Source: Theocolax elegans
Lineage: Eukaryota; Arthropoda; Insecta; Hymenoptera; Cerocephalidae
Assembly: GCA_026168455.1 (NCBI GenBank)
Contig: CM047429.1
Span: 37,494,066 to 37,558,065 of the forward strand
DNA: 64,000 bases
Direction of reading: 5' to 3'
Shown: in pieces, positions 1 to 9,870 of the stretch
Layout: each line of letters begins with the position of its first letter
Position numbering within the stretch: position 1 is the stretch's first letter
The notes under the pieces: model-generated
Database searches by the model: none
Seen by the model: only the letters and a program-made list of their open reading frames with translations
What the model was told of the DNA's origin: nothing
Made by a program: the position numbers and the translations under genes

Positions 1-292
1 AAGTTTTAAAATAAAATAAATGAAATATTTGAACTGATTCTTCTTGAAATTAATAAACTTTTTCAAATTTAATGTATACAAGAAAAAATTGTTAGATTTT
101 GAGTTATTAAGTGATAAACATGGCCAAAAAGTCAATTTTTTCAAAAAATTCGATTTTTTGATTGGCTACAACTCTGGTACTAATTCAGGTCTAAAAATTT
201 AGCTACACTCTATTCAAGTAGTTTTTTACTGATTCCATACATTAAAACAAAATTCTATTTTTTAACTGGATCACTTCACATGGAATCTCCCA
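1..292. repeat. Diverged end of palindromic MITE family A
   Basis: The stretch ends with a sequence like 'cacttcacatggaatctcc' just before an AT repeat. This matches the terminal sequence of the complete MITE at 21305-22300 (cacttcacgtggaatacccc, then AT repeat). The preceding bases also follow the subterminal part of that family, such as 'gattttgagttat'. Only one arm is inside the window. The copy is clearly older than the one at 21 kb. Confidence 0.6.
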
Positions 293-640
293 TATATATA
301 TATATATACACACAAATTTATATTTATATATTATATACATATAAATATGTATATGCCGAGATAAAACATATAAACCCTCTGCATCAAGTTTTCACTAAAT
401 TTCGATGTATTGTTTAATTAAAAAAAATTGGAGTGATTGTGGGGGCATATCCGCCCCTGGGGGGGGGGGTGAATTTTCAAAATCTGACCTCAGATTCGTG
501 ATCAGCGGCCTCAAAAACCCCTGATTCCTCACCACCCTCAAAAAGGTCCTACCTATTAGGCCTCAGAACACTTTTCTATAGGGAAAATCGAATGTTCGTT
601 TTTTCAAAATCCCGGCAGTCTAAAGGTTAATAATATCAAA
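293..640. repeat. AT microsatellite, G-run and dispersed repeat fragment
   Basis: A short AT repeat is followed by unremarkable AT-rich DNA, a run of G near 461-471, and a block around 480-620. That block contains 'atcagcggcctcaaaaacccctga', which resembles the internal arms of the piggyBac-type MITE at 39110-40656 ('cagcgatctttgaaacccctgag'). No gene is visible here. Confidence 0.4.
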
Positions 641-811
641 AATTACAATTGAGCGAGCGCGTCTATTCAAATCGTAAGAAGGGAGCCGACTGACTCGTGG
701 CGCGCTTGACCCTATAGTCATTAGTACAAGAATTCAAAATTCTATTCTAAAGGGTGTGAGTCCTTATTAGTGAGAGTATGTGATTTCTACCAAAAGCTTC
801 AATTTACAACA
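641..811 (-). mobile_element. Probable Copia 3' LTR, partial
   Basis: On the minus strand the sequence begins TGTTG directly after the polypurine tract at 812-820, as expected for the 3' LTR of the Copia element whose pol ends at 842. The far end of the LTR could not be fixed, because no partner LTR was found upstream of the pol remnant. The lower boundary is therefore arbitrary. Confidence 0.45.
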
Positions 812-820
812 CCTCCACTT
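812..820 (-). other. Copia polypurine tract
   Basis: On the minus strand it reads AAGTGGAGG, directly before TGTTG and 22 bases after the Copia pol stop. This is the usual place and composition of a plus-strand priming site in Ty1/copia elements. Confidence 0.6.
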
Positions 821-841
821 AGAAATCGCACGTTTGCAATT

Positions 842-3010
842 TTATAATTTACATTTTACAACGCCGATATCATTATGTAAACGCTCAAAATTTTCTCTCG
901 ACAATCCTTTCGTGAAAATATCGGCTTGTTGATTTTTTGAACTAATATATTTTATTGTATAAAATTATCATTATACCTTTCTATAATAAAATTGCACTTT
1001 TCATCTATATGTTTCGTTCTGCAATGAAATTGCGGATTTTTAACTATTTTTATTGTGCTTTGATTGTTAATGTAAAATACCGGGAAATCAAAACTATAAC
1101 TAAATAACTCATGAAGTAATCTATCAAGCCACATTAATTGTTGCACAGTTCTGCAAGCCGCGATCAATTCCGATTCTGTCGTTGACAATGCAACCGATTT
1201 TTGTATTTTAGAAATACATAAAATTATATCGTTTCCTAATTTTATTACATATCCTGACGTTGATTTACGCGTTTCGTTGCCACCTGCAAAATCTGCATCG
1301 CTATAAGTTAAATTGTATATGTTGACTTGAATGATTTTACCATAAATTATGGTATAATCAGAAGTGCATTTTATATATTGGATTAAACGTTTTACAGCAT
1401 TCCAAAGACCTTGAGTAGGTTTATCGGCATAACGACTCAAAACTCCCACTGAAAATGATATATGAGGCCTACTTATTATTGCCAAAACCATTAAGCTACC
1501 AATTGCCTCGTTATACGATAATTCATTTTCAAAATTTTCAATTTTTGTTTGCGAATCGAATGATGTACATACCTCATTTGCATTTTCCATATTAAAACAT
1601 CTTACAATTGTTTTCGCAAATTTACCCTGATTTACAAAGAAACATCCATTCGATAAACGAGCTGTTTCTATTTTAAGAAATAAATTTAATTTACAAACAG
1701 TCGACTTAAATTTCTTTTGTAAATGTAAACTTACATTTTTAAAGATAATTATTCCATCGTCGATATGTATAGTTAACATAGGTTTTTCTGTATAGTTAAC
1801 ATAGGTTTTACAAATTCTTCATTCCAACAGTTAGCAGATTGTTTTGAACCATACAAACTTTTTTTTAATTTGCAAATCTCATTTTTACCATTTGAAAATC
1901 CTTGAGGCTGATACATATAAATAACATCTTTTAAACGTTCATATAAAAATGCCGCTCTTACATCAAATTGCAAAATAAACATTCATTTGTTCGCAGCAAT
2001 AGATAATAATATTCTAACCGCCTGTTGTTACTAATCTTTTAGAAATTATAAGTTTATAAAGATTTATAAATTATATTTCCTTTTTCTTTATTAATTTTTG
2101 TTGAATAAACCCAACGATATTTTAAAATTTTTACTTTACTTGGAGCTTTCACGTACTTCCAGGTTTCTTTTTTTATTAATGAGTCAAATTCGACTTTCTT
2201 TCCTTTTTTCCAATCATACACATCTTTATTTTTTTAAACCTTATTATAATTAGTTGGATTACTTATCATACGTTACTGGAATTCCTAGTCTTACGTTGCT
2301 TATTTACAATGTTATTTTCGTTATTATTTACAGGGTTTTCTAAAACAACAATTTTATTATTTTCATAAGAACTTCGTTCGATTACATTACTTAAAGCATT
2401 ATTTTGATTTTAAAAATGTCCGTCAAAATTATTTTCAGTTTGGTCTATTATTTGTTCATTTATATTATTTTCAAAATTTTGTTCATTTGAAATTGGTTCA
2501 TTTTGATTATCTACAACATTTTCAACAATTTGTTCATTTAGGAATTTTCAATATTTTCATTTCGATTGTTTTTATATTCAAAATTTACTATTTTTACATA
2601 ATAATCTTTATCTTTATCTATATCTATTTTGATATTCGATTTTTCTAATTCATTTACAAAAATCGATATAATTTAATTTTGTTTGATTTATCCATTAAAA
2701 TTTTATTAATATATTGTTTTATTATTGTGTTATTAGTTTCATTTTTAAAATAAATAATTCAAAACATTTAGTTATCTCACTCTTATTTGTTAAATAATAA
2801 ATTGATACTAATTCGAAAAATCATCTTTCAGTAAGAGAAAATAACGCAAACCGCCGAGTGAGTCTACCTCTATCGGGTCACATATATTGACATGAATCAT
2901 ATCGCTAACTTTGTTTGTTTTCATTTCGCTCATTTTAAAAGGAAGTCTATTATTACGTATGATCATATATGTAGTAAATATTATTATTTAAATTTAATGT
3001 TCTCGCAAAC
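842..3010 (-). pseudogene. Ty1/copia pol remnant (integrase, RT, RNase H)
   Basis: Pieces appear in the correct order from high to low coordinates. Around 2820-2950 is an integrase core start, with VSDMIHVNICDPIEVDSLGG and then RYFLLLKDDFSN. Around 2060-2215 is the RT entry, with FDSLIKKETWKYV and YRWVYSTK. At 1773-1982 is QFDVRAAF followed by CKLKKSLYGSKQS. At 952-1779 are the RT motif IHIDD, the RNase H signature KSTSGYV and KSVALSTTESELIAA. At 842-950 is the terminal ADIFTKGL segment. It is broken by stops and frameshifts. A 16-base direct duplication (cctatgttaactatac) near 1770-1808 marks a deletion between the two RT halves. Gag and most of the integrase are missing. It is a dead copy on the minus strand. 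Confidence 0.9.
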
Positions 3011-3059
3011 TAATAAATGTACGCTTGCTTATTTTTTTTTGCAGTTTATATTACTTATA

Positions 3060-3109
3060 TTTTGTGTAACGAATATATATATATATATATATATATTCGT
3101 TACACAAAA
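3060..3109. repeat. Perfect AT-core palindrome
   Basis: The sequence reads tttgtgtaacgaata, then an AT repeat, then the exact complement tattcgttacacaaa. This short hairpin lies 23 bp from the gypsy insertion point. Its arm 'cgttaca' happens to equal the end of the gypsy LTR. Confidence 0.8.
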
Positions 3110-3131
3110 AATATATAGAATATATATATAT

Positions 3132-3883
3132 TGTAACGGTTTTGCTATTTTTAAATATAAATACAAAAAGATAATAACAATTAACTACCGTTAAAATAAT
3201 AGTCTCTATGCGATCGGCCGCTCAGTAATAATACAAAACCAAACGTATATGCGGAGGCGGCGGTATTCTTTTATCTAGCGAAACGCGAAAGGAAAGGTGA
3301 ATAATTTGAAATAAGCAAAGAATCACAATTTGAATAAAATAAATAAAGAAATATATTCTCAAATTACTTCGCTATATAAACACGTGCCGTTGCACGCGAG
3401 TACGCAGGTCGGGAAATACGTTAAATAAATAAAGAGAGAAAGAGAGAGAGAGACTACAGAACTGACACTTACAGTGTGTAGTTCGCAATAGAAGATCGAC
3501 TCCAGTGGATGAAATCTGCGTTGTCGCTTTTTTTCTCCTCTCTGCTGGGAACACTGGGTTGCGTAAACGCTAACAAAATGCAGAGTTCGAACAACACACT
3601 AAAATTCGTCTTTAAACAACACCAGAATCAAACAACTCTCAAAATCTCTACGAGGCGAAATCAATCACGGCCGAGCTAAGTCTAATTATTCGTGTACTCG
3701 CAAGTCTCGATTCTCTCTCTCTCTCTCCCTACTCTTTTCCCTTAACGAAGGTCCGCGATAATCGCCGAAAATCGTCGAACGCCGACCTGTAACAGCTGTA
3801 TAATGATTAGTACATAGGCTAGACAGAGAGAGAGAATGTAACGAGCAATGTAATATAATCAAATATTACATTGATTCGTTACA
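3132..3883 (-). repeat. Gypsy 3' LTR
   Basis: Direct repeat of 752 bp, starting TGTAACG and ending CGTTACA, adjacent to the PPT. It contains CT and GA microsatellites. Relative to the partner LTR at 8782-9531, the only difference seen is one extra CT unit near 3712-3728. Confidence 0.95.
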
Positions 3884-3893
3884 CTCCCCCCTT
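3884..3893 (-). other. Gypsy polypurine tract
   Basis: On the minus strand it reads AAGGGGGGAG, directly before the TG of the 3' LTR. This is the standard priming site for plus-strand DNA synthesis. Confidence 0.85.
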
Positions 3894-4173
3894 CCAGACG
3901 CTGGGTAGCCGAAGACGTACCAGCTCTGCATTTCTACTCTCTCTCTAGGCCAGAAGACAAAATGAAAAAGATAATTAACATAAATAATATTTATAAATAA
4001 ATAAAATAAATTTATTTGTAAGCAAAACATCAGACAAAAGAAAATGGTAAGCAGGCCAACATATAAAAGATTTCTCTCTTTATTATAACAACAATTAAGA
4101 GCGATACGCCTTACGAAGATTACAAGATCGGAGAAAAGGTACGCGTAGATACATCAATCGCTCAAAGGAACAT

Positions 4174-4884
4174 TTACGGTTTCTGCGACCGAGTGCGCCG
4201 TTCGATCGTTTCCACCGGGGATACGGGCTTGTTCTTTGAACCCTTCGGCCTTCCGCGCCTAATTTCCGTCGTCGGAGGATTCGCGTATACAACAGTATTC
4301 GCGTTTAATCGCTCGTTAGAAGGGGCGCGATCTACCGCAGTCATACGATTAACAATTACCCGAGTTTTGCGCGGCCTACCTCGCTTACGCAGTGCGTTCG
4401 CGCTCACAGGATCATTATCGTTGGACTCGTCGCTAGCTCTTCGCTCTGCGTTTAATCCCTCGCTGTCCCTCGTCGCATCCTCTCGATTTAATCTACTCTC
4501 CACAGATACGTCCGTTTGGTCTTCGTAGAATGGCTTAATATCACTGATGTGGCATTTACCTGCTTCTTTTCCATCATTGTCGATGAGCTCTACCACGTTT
4601 GAGCCGAGTAACGCCGAAACGATAAAAGGGCCGATGTACTTTGGAGCTAGCTTAGCAGCTATGCCTTGGGCAGTGGACGAAAGTATACGATTCCGCTTAG
4701 AAACTTTTTGTCCCACAGCAAATTGTACATCGCGGCCTTTTTAATTATAATATTCGGCCTGACGGGCTTGTGCGCATGTCGCTCGTTCAGCAGCTTGAGC
4801 TTGCAGCTCTGGCAACGTTTGCATACGCTGTTGCCAATTTTGAACAGCTGCTGCGGCTTTGCTATCAGCGACAGCTTAATCTTC
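4174..4884 (-). pseudogene. Gypsy integrase C-terminal domain with AT-hook tail
   Basis: From about 4884 down, the frame reads an integrase C-terminal linker (AAAAVQNWQQRMQTLPELQ), then one TAA stop near 4740. It continues with the chromo/GPY-like region (GQKVSKRNRILSS, AKLAPKYIGPF, CHISDIKPFY). The tail is hydrophilic and holds two AT-hook-like motifs, KRGRPRK and RRGRPKGSKNK. The catalytic DDE core is absent. The left part is fused out of frame to the RT N-terminus by the internal deletion. Known of the family: AT-hooks bind the minor groove of AT-rich DNA. Inference: the tail could bias insertion to sites like the AT repeat in which this copy lies. Confidence 0.85.
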
Positions 4885-5672
4885 CGAGAGACTAGATAAT
4901 AGCGCTGCATGATGGGACGCAAACCGCCCACATCAATTTCATGCTCAGCTAAGTTAGTACAGCCTAGCTTTGTATTCGGAGCAGTCAAACGCTTTTCCAA
5001 CAACTCATTGAGTTGTTTGCGTTGCGCTTCGTCAATATCTGCTAAGCCGACGGCAGCTAGCGTACATACATCGCCAATGCCGATAGCAGATACTTCAAGC
5101 TGAATTGCTTCGGCCACGTTCTCAATCACTAACTGATTTTCACGGGGCAACAAAACAGCATTAAATGCACGAATAAAGTCGGCACCGAGAATGCAGTCGA
5201 CGTCGAGATCGCTCATCACTAGTACGTCCAAGTAATGGCGTTCATTCGCTAAATCAAACGGCAGTTCCAAGCGTCCAAGGATTGGAACACTTTGACCGTT
5301 AGCGAGTCGTGCACCTGGTCCAATGTAAGGTGTAAGCGGTTTTCCAATGGCTGACGCAATCTGCAAGCCTAAGGAATTAATAACCGTGCGAGCCGCCCCT
5401 GAATCGTACAAAGCGCGTACGCGGAATCCACCGATTCCAATCTGCAGCCACCAGCGAGTAAACTGCGGAGTTTCCTCCTCCACTGGCGTTTCAGCGCGGG
5501 AATCGCAAACACCTTCTTCCGCTGATTGTCTGTCCACTCCGACAGGCAAAAGCGAGGGCACTTTTTCCGTTTGCGCAGGTACTGATTGTGACTTATCACC
5601 ATCAGAGGTCTCACTAATAATTGGGGCGATAGGGACCTTATCTATTCGCCCCTTTTCTCGTTTCCCGAGCAC
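4885..5672 (-). CDS. Gypsy pol N-terminus: aspartic protease and start of RT
   Basis: The frame is entered by a -1 shift from gag (see 5623-5666), so no ATG is needed. The aspartic protease is shown by ALYDSGAARTVINSLG and the later ILGADFI hydrophobic-hydrophobic-Gly motif. About 90 residues further on comes the RT entry, HEIDVGGLRPIMQRYYLVSR. The frame then jumps straight into integrase linker sequence. The deletion junction lies at about 4878-4888, removing the RT palm (no YXDD), RNase H and the integrase catalytic core. Protease could still act on Gag if produced. Confidence 0.85.
5623..5666 (-). promoter_or_regulatory. -1 ribosomal frameshift signal: GGGAAAC plus stem-loop
   Basis: At 5660-5666 the minus strand reads G GGA AAC, split in the gag frame exactly as the X XXY YYZ slippery heptamer requires. 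After a 7-base spacer, GGGGCGAATAG (5642-5652) pairs with CTATCGCCCC (5623-5632). This gives a 10-bp GC-rich stem with one bulged A and a 9-base loop. A -1 slip moves ribosomes from gag, which stops at 5642, into the protease frame. GGGAAAC is a known slippery site in other retroelements. The pairing and frame logic are read from the sequence; use in vivo is inferred. Confidence 0.85.
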
Positions 5673-7459
5673 TCAGGACAATCCGTCTTGATATACCCGG
5701 GCCAACCGCAGCGATAGCAGTACACACGCTCTTTGGGACCTGCTTTCTTATCGCGGTTGCGACTACGCGCGGATTTTCCATTAGTAATGGATGATTTATT
5801 TTGACCATCATCCTTCCTCTCGGTACTAGTCACGCCAGATGGCTTATCAGAAACATTCTTTGCTCCTTTCGGCGCACCTGGTTTACTAAAATTACGCGCG
5901 TTTTGGCCTTTCTTATTGGCGGAATTCGCACAAGAATTCGCATATTTGCTAAATCTTTCATCTAGCATCTTCTCTAAGAGTTTGGCCAAATTTTCCGTCG
6001 TAGGTTCTGCGATACTCGCTACTTTTACCGTAGCATCATCGCTAGCAGCTTTTCCGCCCTTCTTACCTCTGGCATCTGGCTGCTTATAAGCCACAGAAGG
6101 CAGAACGCTCTTTTCTGGCGGCGGAGGCGCGGGAAAATTCCGCTCTTCCTCGATAAGCTCTTCCGCCTGACGAGCTAGCTGCACAAGCCTATCGACGCTT
6201 GTAACTTTTTCTTTCGGAACTAACTTCCGAACAGACGGCAACATGTTAGCATACAACATGTCTAGCTGAAACTGCGTACTTGGAGGCGCATTCAATCTGC
6301 TAAATATAGTTAGCAAGCAGAAAATGTAATCGCGAGCAGGCTCTTCTCTACCCTGCTTGCGTGCTTGCGCTTCCGCCATTAAGCGCTGCTGAAAGTTCTG
6401 CTCAACGCCATAACATCGTCGAGCAGCATTGCAGAAATCAGCCCAAGTATTCCAATCTTTCCGCGATTGGCGATACCAATGTAGCGCTACGCCAGTTAAC
6501 AGCTCCGAGAAAGCATTCAATAAATCCGCGTCGGAAATATGCGCTAACTTGCGACATTCTTCTACGCGCTGAATAAATTCCTCGATGCTTTCGCGTTTTT
6601 CGCCGGAAAACTTAATATTCCACTGGCGAACTGTGCGACCTACGTCATGTGACTGTATAGGCGCTCTAGTCGACATATTCGACAAGATTTGCGTAAGTTG
6701 ATCGCTTGTAACTACAGGCACATTTTCCCCCCTTCCAGACTCTTGCCAATCCGCAGGAGCTGGCAGAGACGAGAAATTTGACGTAGGAGTCGGAAAATTT
6801 AACGCGTTTGCGTTTAAACGCGATCCAAGCGACTTTTCCGTTTGCGTGTGTAATACCGCTTGAGGTGCTTCAGGATGCTTATTCGTTTCAAAATAATTTA
6901 AATTAAAAGTATCTTGAAAATTAACACTTTTGCGATTTTTCCGCTGCTTTTCCGCCGCAATTGACGTTTGCGTCGGAAGCTGCGTACTCGTCGCAAAATC
7001 CGCTAATTGCTGCCTTAGATAATTCAACTCCTTCTCTTGTTGAAAGGCAAGCGATTGCGTTCTACTCAACTCCAGGGCTAAACCCCTTGGAGCGTTGTAG
7101 ACTACGCCATTAGCTAATGCACATAAAACGATATCATTATCTATTTTATTATTTTCTTTTGAAGAAAATACCGTTTTTGGTATCGCACCTCTTGATTGTA
7201 AATGCGTACTCGCTGCTTGCGTCGTCGAGTACGTAGTTGTAGTAGCGGTCGTTATCATCGCGGTCGAAATGGTAGGAATTGGCCTTACCGGTATGGTTGT
7301 GTTAATTATTTTCGGCGGTGTTTTCCGCCGCGTTTTCCGCAAGGTTCCCCGCGATATTTCCCGCGTTAACCTCGCTATGCTGCGATTCCGCATCGGAATC
7401 GGCAAGTTGATCGTCATTTGACTTCGAGCTATTGGCAAGCGGAGAGAATCCGCTCTCAT
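5642..7459 (-). CDS. gag: Gypsy Gag, main part
   Basis: This encodes about 600 residues of capsid and nucleocapsid. The middle shows a retrotransposon Gag fold, with RQWNIKFSGEKRESIEEFIQ, GVALHWYRQSRKDW and then a Lys-rich region. The end has one zinc knuckle, CYRCGWPGYIKTDC, in which the usual His is Tyr (C-C-Y-C). The stretch upstream of about 7300 in this frame overlaps the frame of the true Gag N-terminus at 7302-7793. The nominal N-terminal Arg-rich part is probably not the native start. The overlap implies a one-base change, or a second programmed shift, near 7300-7340. The stop at 5642 follows the slippery site by six codons. Confidence 0.85.
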   Translation of the reverse strand: MRADSLRLPIARSQMTINLPIPMRNRSIARLTREISRGTLRKTRRKTPPKIINTTIPVRPIPTISTAMITTATTTTYSTTQAASTHLQSRGAIPKTVFSSKENNKIDNDIVLCALANGVVYNAPRGLALELSRTQSLAFQQEKELNYLRQQLADFATSTQLPTQTSIAAEKQRKNRKSVNFQDTFNLNYFETNKHPEAPQAVLHTQTEKSLGSRLNANALNFPTPTSNFSSLPAPADWQESGRGENVPVVTSDQLTQILSNMSTRAPIQSHDVGRTVRQWNIKFSGEKRESIEEFIQRVEECRKLAHISDADLLNAFSELLTGVALHWYRQSRKDWNTWADFCNAARRCYGVEQNFQQRLMAEAQARKQGREEPARDYIFCLLTIFSRLNAPPSTQFQLDMLYANMLPSVRKLVPKEKVTSVDRLVQLARQAEELIEEERNFPAPPPPEKSVLPSVAYKQPDARGKKGGKAASDDATVKVASIAEPTTENLAKLLEKMLDERFSKYANSCANSANKKGQNARNFSKPGAPKGAKNVSDKPSGVTSTERKDDGQNKSSITNGKSARSRNRDKKAGPKERVYCYRCGWPGYIKTDCPECSGNEKRGE

Positions 7460-7793
7460 CCGCTCGATTCAGATTTTCAAATTGTCTGTGCGCAATCTGT
7501 ACTTGCGCTTCTTCGCTAAATTTCGCATGTTTCAAAATGGTGCAGAGTCTTTGTTCACGACGAGTCCGCGAAACTAAATCATCGTCACTAGTTGACTGGA
7601 CGAAATCCGCGGCTGTATAATCGCCGCGTAAACGCCTATATAACCTGTCTACACGTACAAAGGGCGTACCGTCGCGCGTCAATTCTAGCTGATCAAGTAC
7701 AGAATCGAATTGATCGCTTGTTAGATTCAAAATCCATCCTTGGATCTCAACTCCGTACGTTTGATCGAAATCACACTCGTTCATACACGCCAT
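7302..7793 (-). CDS. gag: Gypsy Gag, N-terminal part
   Basis: The ATG at 7793 starts a 163-residue frame (MACMNECDFDQTYG...). It lies about 975 bases downstream of the PBS, so it is the likely Gag start. The protein has a helical N-terminus (SDQFDSVLDQLELT) and then an acidic, Asn/Ala-rich tail with an AEN repeat (AENAAENTAENN), where it stops. The following Gag sequence continues in the +1 frame. A slip or an indel in the repeat is the simplest reading. If it is a mutation, this copy makes a truncated Gag. Confidence 0.75.
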   Translation of the reverse strand: MACMNECDFDQTYGVEIQGWILNLTSDQFDSVLDQLELTRDGTPFVRVDRLYRRLRGDYTAADFVQSTSDDDLVSRTRREQRLCTILKHAKFSEEAQVQIAHRQFENLNRADESGFSPLANSSKSNDDQLADSDAESQHSEVNAGNIAGNLAENAAENTAENN

Positions 7794-8767
7794 TTTGAAT
7801 TATAAAAATTAAATAAAATTTAAATTTTAGGCCTTATTGGCAAAATAAATTCTCACAATTAAAAAAATTTATCGAACAAATTACAAAATAATTGCAAATC
7901 CCTATCAAATTATATGCAAATTCGCTTAAATTTAACAAAAAAAAACAACTAATTTGTGAAAAAAAAACAAAATATTACAAATCTGCAACTTGTTAAAATA
8001 AATTTTCCAATTGTTTACAAAAAATAGAATAAAATTGAATTAACAAATATAATATTCAAAATTTAAAAGAATTTAAAGACAAATTGTTTAAAGATAATAA
8101 TTATTTAAAAAAAACAAAATTTTAAATTGCGAAGAAACGCTATTAAATTATTTTAATAATTTATAATAACAACAAAAAAAAATTAAATTGAATTCAAATT
8201 AAAAAAAAATAAATCAATTTACTTTATTTGCGCACACGCTTACATACACATACATACATGTACCGCGATACGCTATAATACTTATTTTTACCGCGTATAT
8301 CACACACACACTTACACGCACGCACGCGAAATAGACTAACTCAACCTAAATTGCGATTATACAGTTTACGACAAATTATTAAAAAAAACAATAATTTTAT
8401 TTTCCGCGGTGTCGCTAATAATTATTTAAATAAACAATTAAATAATAAAAGAAGCACGAAATAATTAATTAATTCGCGATACGCTAAAATTAAATCGAAA
8501 AGGAAAATCGATTTACAATTCGAATAATATAAGATTCAAAAGAATAATTTCGAAATGTATAGAAAGTACAATATTCGAATATTATTCGCAGCGTAAACAC
8601 CGCGAATCACCGCGAAACGTAAACAATGCGCTCGCTCGCTCTCGAAATGCTCGAAATAAGATCTCTTAATTTAACACGCCTATTGACTGAATTAAAACTT
8701 TTAAATATTAGAAATTAAATTTTGAGACTATTAATTGTCAATAATATGCGTATCGCTAATTACCATG
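7794..8767 (-). other. Gypsy 5' leader, non-coding
   Basis: About 970 bases between the PBS and the Gag ATG, very AT-rich with A-runs on the plus strand. No ORF or stable structure was recognised. A packaging signal would be expected here, but none can be pointed to. Confidence 0.6.
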
Positions 8768-8781
8768 CACGTTGGGCGCCA
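8768..8781 (-). other. Primer binding site, tRNA-Lys(CUU)-like
   Basis: On the minus strand it reads TGGCGCCCAACGTG directly after the 5' LTR. This is the complement of the 3' end (CACGTTGGGCGCCA) of animal tRNA-Lys(CUU), the primer used by Drosophila gypsy. The match breaks after 14 bases. Confidence 0.85.
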
Positions 8782-9531
8782 TGTAACGGTTTTGCTATTT
8801 TTAAATATAAATACAAAAAGATAATAACAATTAACTACCGTTAAAATAATAGTCTCTATGCGATCGGCCGCTCAGTAATAATACAAAACCAAACGTATAT
8901 GCGGAGGCGGCGGTATTCTTTTATCTAGCGAAACGCGAAAGGAAAGGTGAATAATTTGAAATAAGCAAAGAATCACAATTTGAATAAAATAAATAAAGAA
9001 ATATATTCTCAAATTACTTCGCTATATAAACACGTGCCGTTGCACGCGAGTACGCAGGTCGGGAAATACGTTAAATAAATAAAGAGAGAAAGAGAGAGAG
9101 AGACTACAGAACTGACACTTACAGTGTGTAGTTCGCAATAGAAGATCGACTCCAGTGGATGAAATCTGCGTTGTCGCTTTTTTTCTCCTCTCTGCTGGGA
9201 ACACTGGGTTGCGTAAACGCTAACAAAATGCAGAGTTCGAACAACACACTAAAATTCGTCTTTAAACAACACCAGAATCAAACAACTCTCAAAATCTCTA
9301 CGAGGCGAAATCAATCACGGCCGAGCTAAGTCTAATTATTCGTGTACTCGCAAGTCTCGATTCTCTCTCTCTCTCCCTACTCTTTTCCCTTAACGAAGGT
9401 CCGCGATAATCGCCGAAAATCGTCGAACGCCGACCTGTAACAGCTGTATAATGATTAGTACATAGGCTAGACAGAGAGAGAGAATGTAACGAGCAATGTA
9501 ATATAATCAAATATTACATTGATTCGTTACA
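8782..9531 (-). repeat. Gypsy 5' LTR
   Basis: Direct repeat of 750 bp, next to the PBS; see the partner at 3132-3883. On the minus strand it would carry the promoter. No single TATA box stands out. Confidence 0.95.
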
Positions 9532-9870
9532 ATATATAACCGACACGGTGGCTTTCGGTGTTTGGGCCTACGCAAGGTGACCTGAACATCTAAACAGAAT
9601 GTTTTTATAAGAAAAAGAGGAAAATACGTAAGGATCCGCAGGGGTTCCCGCGCCTATTCGAATATTCTTTAACAGCTCGACCACGCTGATCTGGTGGCTT
9701 CCTCACTATCACTAAGGAATTCGATCGAGGACACACGAGTCCTTCCAAAAAAAAATCATTCTAGCGAGGGAAAGCTCCGAACGGAGAATCCTCTCTATAA
9801 CAACTGGTGACAGCGTTTCGGGTATTTATCGACCTCATAGAAAGCTAAGTAATTTCTATTCATTGCCTTT
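9532..9870 (+). other. Possible LTR end and PBS of an older retroelement
   Basis: The DNA here has higher GC than its surroundings. It ends in 'ctctataaca' followed by 'actggtgacagcgtttcggg'. A TG-rich site right after a terminal ACA looks like the LTR/PBS junction of an LTR element on the plus strand, which the gypsy later entered. No partner LTR or matching tRNA was identified, so this is weak. Confidence 0.3.

Larger units (their letters stand above)
3132..9531 (-). mobile_element. Young Ty3/gypsy retrotransposon, internally deleted
   Basis: Two direct repeats of 752 and 750 bp bound the element, each starting TGTAACG and ending CGTTACA, and each flanked by ATAT. The 4-bp duplication is the usual gypsy size, though the AT-repeat target makes it less certain. 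The PBS lies next to the right LTR and the PPT next to the left one, so transcription runs on the minus strand. By eye the LTRs differ only in one CT unit, so the insertion is very recent. Gag, a -1 frameshift site and protease are present. Most of RT, all of RNase H and most of integrase are missing. The element lacks an envelope gene and cannot be autonomous. If the deletion came before insertion, it moved with proteins supplied by an intact relative. Confidence 0.95.

Noticed and set aside
2892..3194. 100-residue plus-strand frame
   Set aside because: Runs through an AT repeat and opposite to the Copia integrase remnant.
3372..3554. Identical 60-residue frames at 3372-3554 and 9022-9204
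   Set aside because: They exist twice only because they lie in the two LTRs; no sign of a protein.
4193..4528. Plus-strand frames inside the gypsy (4193-4528, 4547-4744, 5347-5691, 7592-7798)
   Set aside because: They overlap proven gag/pol coding on the other strand and lack motifs.
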